From: Planctomycetota bacterium | Lineage (GTDB): Bacteria; Planctomycetota; Planctomycetia; Pirellulales; Thermoguttaceae | Assembly: GCA_013202535.1 (NCBI GenBank) | Contig: JABMRP010000375.1 | Location: forward strand, 1 to 6,705 | Direction: 5' to 3' | DNA length: 6,705 nucleotides | Shown here: one piece after another, positions 6,601 to 6,705 of the stretch | How the letters are laid out: each line of letters starts with the position of its first letter | Position numbering within the stretch: the first letter of the stretch is position 1 | The notes under the pieces: model-generated | Told to the model about the DNA's origin: nothing | Seen by the model: only the letters and a program-made list of their open reading frames with translations | The model's database searches: none | Made by a program: the position numbers and the translations under genes

Positions 6601-6705
6601 CCGGTTCCTTGAAGATCGCCGGCAGCGGCTCCCCGTTTGACGTCGGCGGTGACAACATGGCCGCCGGACCGCAAAGACTTGGCCTGACCGGCGGGACGGT
6701 TACTG
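543..6705 (+). CDS. Giant secreted LamG / PA14-like / beta-strand-repeat surface protein, 3' end missing
   Basis: At least 2054 residues are encoded; the frame is open at the window end. The start is ATG 543, preceded by an in-frame TAA at 486 and followed at once by a signal peptide. Domains in order: signal peptide 1-24; LamG-type jelly roll about 25-230; beta-strand region 239-472 with a PATR-like strand (397-410); PA14-like A 473-655; beta unit 662-806; PA14-like B 807-981; beta unit 988-1126; PA14-like C 1127-1306; PA14-like D 1331-1509; beta unit 1510-1653; second LamG 1654-1864; beta unit from 1875 onward. Composition is dominated by Gly, Thr, Ala, Asp and Asn. Cysteine is very rare after the signal peptide (120, 1251, 1252 and 1386). 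LamG and PA14 families often bind glycans, so an adhesion or polysaccharide-binding role outside the cell is inferred. No catalytic domain is visible. The anchoring signal, for example PEP-CTERM or an autotransporter barrel, would lie beyond the window. The gene appears to stand alone. Confidence 0.93.
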   Translation, partial: MNAIRAFGVLALGLLLLCGGVAHGDLIGYWPLDEGSGTATADLGGANAGALNGATTWTVGKFGSALTFTNDTAYVDMGMPGYAVGSAISVSAWAYATGDDGHIVSQGGGWGDPGYGIFWCRDPNPNSIRIELQRPGEKTMSDNTAPGQNAWHHVAFTWEQTPSGDGTIRTYIDGTLMGVQPNFNGPIGTPTQNLNIGSNALHRDRYFQGTVDDVAIWDQALTATDIGYLANEIRTPLNLFSDATMTSFQTGFWDQASTWNYPTPPPAVPTDMTEVIVNDNDLVTVRNSGGTVDLGGDLSITGTGGVNVQSGKILRISTSVDVTSTRAAPLTIDGTLEAVGLTVAPGSSVSLGNGATLALAGGGTIASLQTNGSATIDNGGPLSVSGSTFDGQGATGTFTKTGPGTLSLDNSSGTGVIGVQNMTFDVAEGTLYSVGAQPLGGTSPTTGVPAGVILSGGNLSVQGGPVSVLNQLNYAFYDGAAANNLTDIDDGVDNDANGGLFALTPSDQSAWPGQVQGNQIWTGEVWQDDDISDTYSQMWWGQVTIPTVPMPLTGDYTVYVHGDDHEIFWLDVGQDGDFNAGTDDITRNMPPETWDAPKTGVVTLTGGQTYDFAIAYNEGGGGDFINVEITPPSWTGMPAFRINPSDSPDQDGLWSRLAVGGIDMTGTPITVTADSGLNAISEFPPAAFGNLTLNDGTTLTTTGADMTFTDVAVAGGAGRTGTLAPENMVTMSNYADGGTATTLAMGGTGTLTLDNSGGVISAAATTWEAQQGLLLVKNVASLGGSTSLLLSGGTAEVQGDAVVIPDALRGSIFFGTPDNETPVNLDGANYTEVANRVFIGDKANTVLALSADPNNNVLVTGTTNNWDAFPNFDGNADHFVTAFSGQFTPGATGNHNFHWNNDDAGSMFIDLNNDGTFGAGERVNGYEWNGNGDVFLNQGTAYNMIYMAQEFGGGQGVWWAFNPLGGGEQQVNPGAQPGMWSTMGTGAIDASAVDVQVSADSTLRATSGIGADFGALTLDNGTTLVTEGAPTTFASVAVNGPAGRSATLAPTNPISAANYSDGGTDTTLVMKGTGRLDLGFASTTSAGSTTLEAAAGTLAVADPAMGGAPAVNLTGGTFEVSEPVTNVPNSLQANIYTASNTGDSIIDDIGNGSGNGGLLGETALESKMITGRVDFRNDGEFRAFFPALQQNDNYQSMFFGTLTIPDLNNGNAYNVEFGTNRADDPANIFVDLNQDGIFDNGAGERVVDRSCCGSAYTTISIAPGTYKYAAAHAERGGGSQIEPTIDLGSGRWTVEPGAANQAGLWTAQLASAIDIQAIVTVDNAPVDALMGSLFRNIPRNDSHLNLDGAMYQHGTTRVLTGDKANTILTDVEEAGYNIVLTGSTQCDDNNDWGPFPTLSSDWEDFVTAYSGEFTPRISGTHNFHWNNDDAGLMYIDLDGSGTFENSERVAGYAWNSNGNVNLTADQAYSVIYMAQEFGGGRNVHWYFTEPGGSEQRVNPGDAAQAGLWSVPGVLTTSTLQLNTSMPANMQELVLKNGNLRITGGTLLNVQQASISTATGGAVGLITDTDTVLTAGAGFNGNGQTTTFTKGGDATLTLNKPGTGLGDTTWKVAQGTLALSGVDPLGPDGSNVNLAGGTFKVTAELAPGTIMPNPLGHWTFDGDNADDSSGNAYHGTEVGAALAYSTDTHGGAGKSLDVTGGDVFVQVDTGGTQDVFDGGSAMSISAWVKGWPGDWNPFVSKNGEENGWQMRRHGGNATVDFTTRGVGASNGDFEGTSGAVSDGQWHLVTMTFDGSTKSIYIDGALDNSQTAVGSIRDEPSMLVFGARHRIQQGNPFGNYFNGLLDDIYFYDQAINADAVTALFTGSTAGGTHLGPIDMTTTHFRITADSTLHAESQVSAAFGNVTFEAGTLNMVGAPEGFTFTDGGVAAGAGATGINNPMDVTIGGPYDGNGATATFTKAGAGTLAFAQGTNNHGGVSVNVDEGSVASGGAMQAANLKIVGGNVNTGANDVTVSDGGAFSAGSLKIAGSGSPFDVGGDNMAAGPQRLGLTGGTVT
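615..1232 (+). other. LamG-type jelly-roll domain 1 (residues about 25-230)
   Basis: The domain opens with the typical first strand G-Y-W-P-L-D-E-G-S-G, followed by a D-L-G-G-x-N-A-G-A-L-N-G segment and a G-x-A-L-x-F strand. The middle has S-V-S-A-W and the W-H-H-V-A-F-T-W strand, then Y-I-D-G-T-L. It closes with the family hallmark G-T-V-D-D-V-A-I-W-D-Q-A-L at 209-221. This matches the concanavalin-like LamG_3 family, commonly found in secreted glycan-binding or adhesive proteins of Planctomycetota and Bacteroidota. The ligand is unknown. C120 sits in the central sheet without a visible partner. Confidence 0.85.
1257..1958 (+). repeat. Beta-strand region with PATR-like strand (residues 239-472)
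   Basis: This begins with a short W-rich hinge (F-W-D-Q-A-S-T-W-N) and a proline run, then continues as Gly/Thr/Val-rich beta strands. The PATR-like motif T-F-T-K-T-G-P-G-T-L-S-L-D-N falls at 397-410. After it comes the strand pair A-E-G-T-L ... P-L-G-G ... L-S-G-G-N-L-S-V, the first instance of the scaffold segment seen before every inserted globular domain. The family is known from autotransporter passengers and many planctomycetal proteins, and a right-handed beta helix or solenoid is the expected fold. Confidence 0.7.
1959..2507 (+). other. PA14-like module A (residues about 473-655)
   Basis: It starts with an L-N-Y-A-F-Y-D-G strand and has the paired motif G-Q-V-T-I-P, then Y-T-V-Y-V-H-G-D-D-H-E-I-F-W-L-D. 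It ends with the Y-D-F-A-I-A-Y-N-E-G-G-G-G strand and the linker tag D-G-L-W-S (W654). The G-D-D followed by a hydrophobic-Asp strand is what places it with PA14-type carbohydrate-binding beta barrels, though similarity is distant. The acidic loop 571-582 (D-V-G-Q-D-G-D-F-N-A-G-T) resembles an EF-hand loop but lacks Glu at position 12. It resembles module C more than B or D. Confidence 0.55.
2526..2960 (+). repeat. Scaffold beta unit 1 (residues 662-806)
   Basis: The unit starts I-D-M-T and reaches the shared T-A-D-S motif 10 residues later (T672). It continues A-A-F-G-N-L-T-L-x-D-G-T-T-L, T-F-T-D-V-A-V, then the PATR-like strand M-G-G-T-G-T-L-T-L-D-N at 745-755. The second half carries T-T-W-E-A-Q-Q-G-L-L-L-V and L-S-G-G-T-A-E-V just before PA14-like module B. 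The same order recurs at 988-1126 and, for the first half, at 1875-1966. Confidence 0.7.
2961..3485 (+). other. PA14-like module B (residues about 807-981)
   Basis: It has the G-D-K-A-N-T motif near the start, then H-N-F-H-W-N-N-D-D-A-G-S-M-F-I-D at 895-910, in the place of the PA14 sDD...lyiDg core. The EF-hand-like loop D-L-N-N-D-G-T-F-G-A-G-E (910-921) follows. It closes with Y-N-M-I-Y-M-A-Q-E-F-G-G-G and Q-V-N-P-G ... G-M-W-S (W980). Over residues 895-974 it is 52/80 identical (hand count, no gaps) to module D, its closest relative here. A Ca2+-dependent glycan-binding role is inferred, not shown. Confidence 0.65.
3504..3920 (+). repeat. Scaffold beta unit 2 (residues 988-1126)
   Basis: It starts I-D-A-S and has S-A-D-S-T-L in the same register as beta unit 1, then F-G-A-L-T-L-D-N-G-T-T-L and A-S-V-A-V. 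The PATR-like strand V-M-K-G-T-G-R-L-D-L lies at 1069-1078. The second half is T-T-L-E-A-A-A-G-T-L-A-V ... M-G-G ... L-T-G-G-T-F-E-V, which leads straight into module C. It is a diverged but clearly homologous copy of residues 662-806. Confidence 0.7.
3921..4460 (+). other. PA14-like module C (residues about 1127-1306)
   Basis: Like module A it has a G-x-L/V-T-I-P motif (here G-T-L-T-I-P) and a late Y-K-Y-A-A-A-H-A-E-R-G-G-G strand. It ends V-E-P-G ... A-G-L-W-T (W1305). The acidic loop D-L-N-Q-D-G-I-F-D-N-G-A-G-E (1231-1244) is two residues longer before the Glu than in B and D. It carries the only vicinal cysteine pair, C1251-C1252, in a protein nearly free of cysteine. The PA14 assignment rests mainly on parallels with B and D. 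Confidence 0.5.
4533..5069 (+). other. PA14-like module D (residues about 1331-1509)
   Basis: Close paralogue of module B: it shares G-D-K-A-N-T, H-N-F-H-W-N-N-D-D-A-G, Y-M-A-Q-E-F-G-G-G and Q-R-V-N-P-G ... A-G-L-W-S (W1508). Its acidic loop D-L-D-G-S-G-T-F-E-N-S-E (1436-1447) fits the 12-residue EF-hand spacing best of the four modules. It follows module C after only about 24 residues, whereas the other modules are separated by a beta unit of some 140 residues. C1386 lies in a Q-C-D-D-N-N-D insertion relative to B. Confidence 0.65.
5070..5501 (+). repeat. Scaffold beta unit 3 (residues 1510-1653)
   Basis: The first half differs from the other units and lacks the A-D-S-T-L motif, but L-V-L-K-N-G-N-L-R-I-T-G-G plays the same strand role. 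The PATR-like strand T-F-T-K-G-G-D-A-T-L-T-L-N is at 1586-1598. The second half, T-T-W-K-V-A-Q-G-T-L-A-L ... P-L-G-P ... L-A-G-G-T-F-K-V, is the standard lead-in, followed here by a LamG domain rather than a PA14-like one. Confidence 0.65.
5502..6134 (+). other. LamG-type jelly-roll domain 2 (residues about 1654-1864)
   Basis: Opening strand L-G-H-W-T-F-D-G with D-D-S-S-G-N-A-Y-H-G-T, then S-L-D-V-T-G-G, the central S-I-S-A-W-V-K strand, W-H-L-V-T-M-T-F-D-G, S-I-Y-I-D-G-A-L-D, and the closing F-N-G-L-L-D-D-I-Y-F-Y-D-Q-A-I at 1839-1853. This is a full-length LamG_3-type fold and a clear paralogue of domain 1. It is not followed by the G-L-W-S tag. The beta scaffold resumes about ten residues later. 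Confidence 0.85.
6165..6705 (+). repeat. Scaffold beta unit 4, cut by the window end (residues 1875 onward)
   Basis: It starts I-D-M-T with I-T-A-D-S-T-L in the same register as units 1 and 2, then A-A-F-G-N-V-T-F. The PATR-like strand T-F-T-K-A-G-A-G-T-L-A-F is at 1955-1966. After that the sequence is V-x-V-D-E-G-S-V and repeated short Gly/Val/Asn strands (L-K-I-V-G-G-N-V, L-K-I-A-G-S-G-S), typical of a beta solenoid. The frame is still open at the last base, so further units or an anchor are expected. Confidence 0.7.

Noticed and set aside
4734..6674. A 646-codon open frame on the - strand
   Set aside because: Same reason: it mirrors modules D and LamG 2 and the beta units in another frame, and its product shows no recognisable fold, signal or start context.
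1257..6705. CRISPR array or DNA-level tandem repeat
   Set aside because: The repeats are protein-level and diverged. Only short exact DNA matches occur (26 bases at most that I found), and spacing follows codons and domains.

Overview
The window holds two genes and one long intergenic stretch. Position 1 falls inside a tRNA gene. Its 3' part (1-51) folds as tRNA-Ala with anticodon GGC, and a Rho-independent terminator follows at 58-112. About 430 bases without a convincing gene come next (113-542). They contain several inverted repeats, the strongest at 259-311. From 543 to the last base a single + strand reading frame runs without a stop, giving 2054 complete codons, and it continues past the window.

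The large gene encodes a giant, secreted, modular surface protein. The order is: Sec signal peptide (residues 1-24); LamG-type jelly-roll domain (about 25-230); a chain of autotransporter-associated beta-strand (PATR-like) segments; and globular domains inserted into that chain. Four of these are PA14-like modules (A about 473-655, B 807-981, C 1127-1306, D 1331-1509). A second LamG-type domain lies at about 1654-1864. The beta-strand chain resumes at 1875 and is cut by the window end. Each globular domain starts shortly after the same beta-strand signature (a G-G-T/N-x-x-V strand end). Each PA14-like module ends in a G-L/M-W-S/T tag. The protein therefore reads as beads inserted at an equivalent point of a repeating beta scaffold.

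The most informative details are EF-hand-like acidic loops in the PA14-like modules, an A-B / C-D alternation that suggests block duplication, and what looks like an in-frame collapse of the beta segment between C and D.

Organism: GC-rich DNA, a tRNA without encoded CCA, and a giant protein combining LamG, PA14-like and PATR repeats all fit Planctomycetota (or another PVC-group bacterium such as Verrucomicrobiota). This is inference from style, not proof. The protein's role is probably extracellular, in adhesion or glycan binding. No catalytic domain is visible. The C-terminal anchoring or sorting signal, which would help assign the secretion class, is outside the window. The tRNA and the large gene show no functional link.
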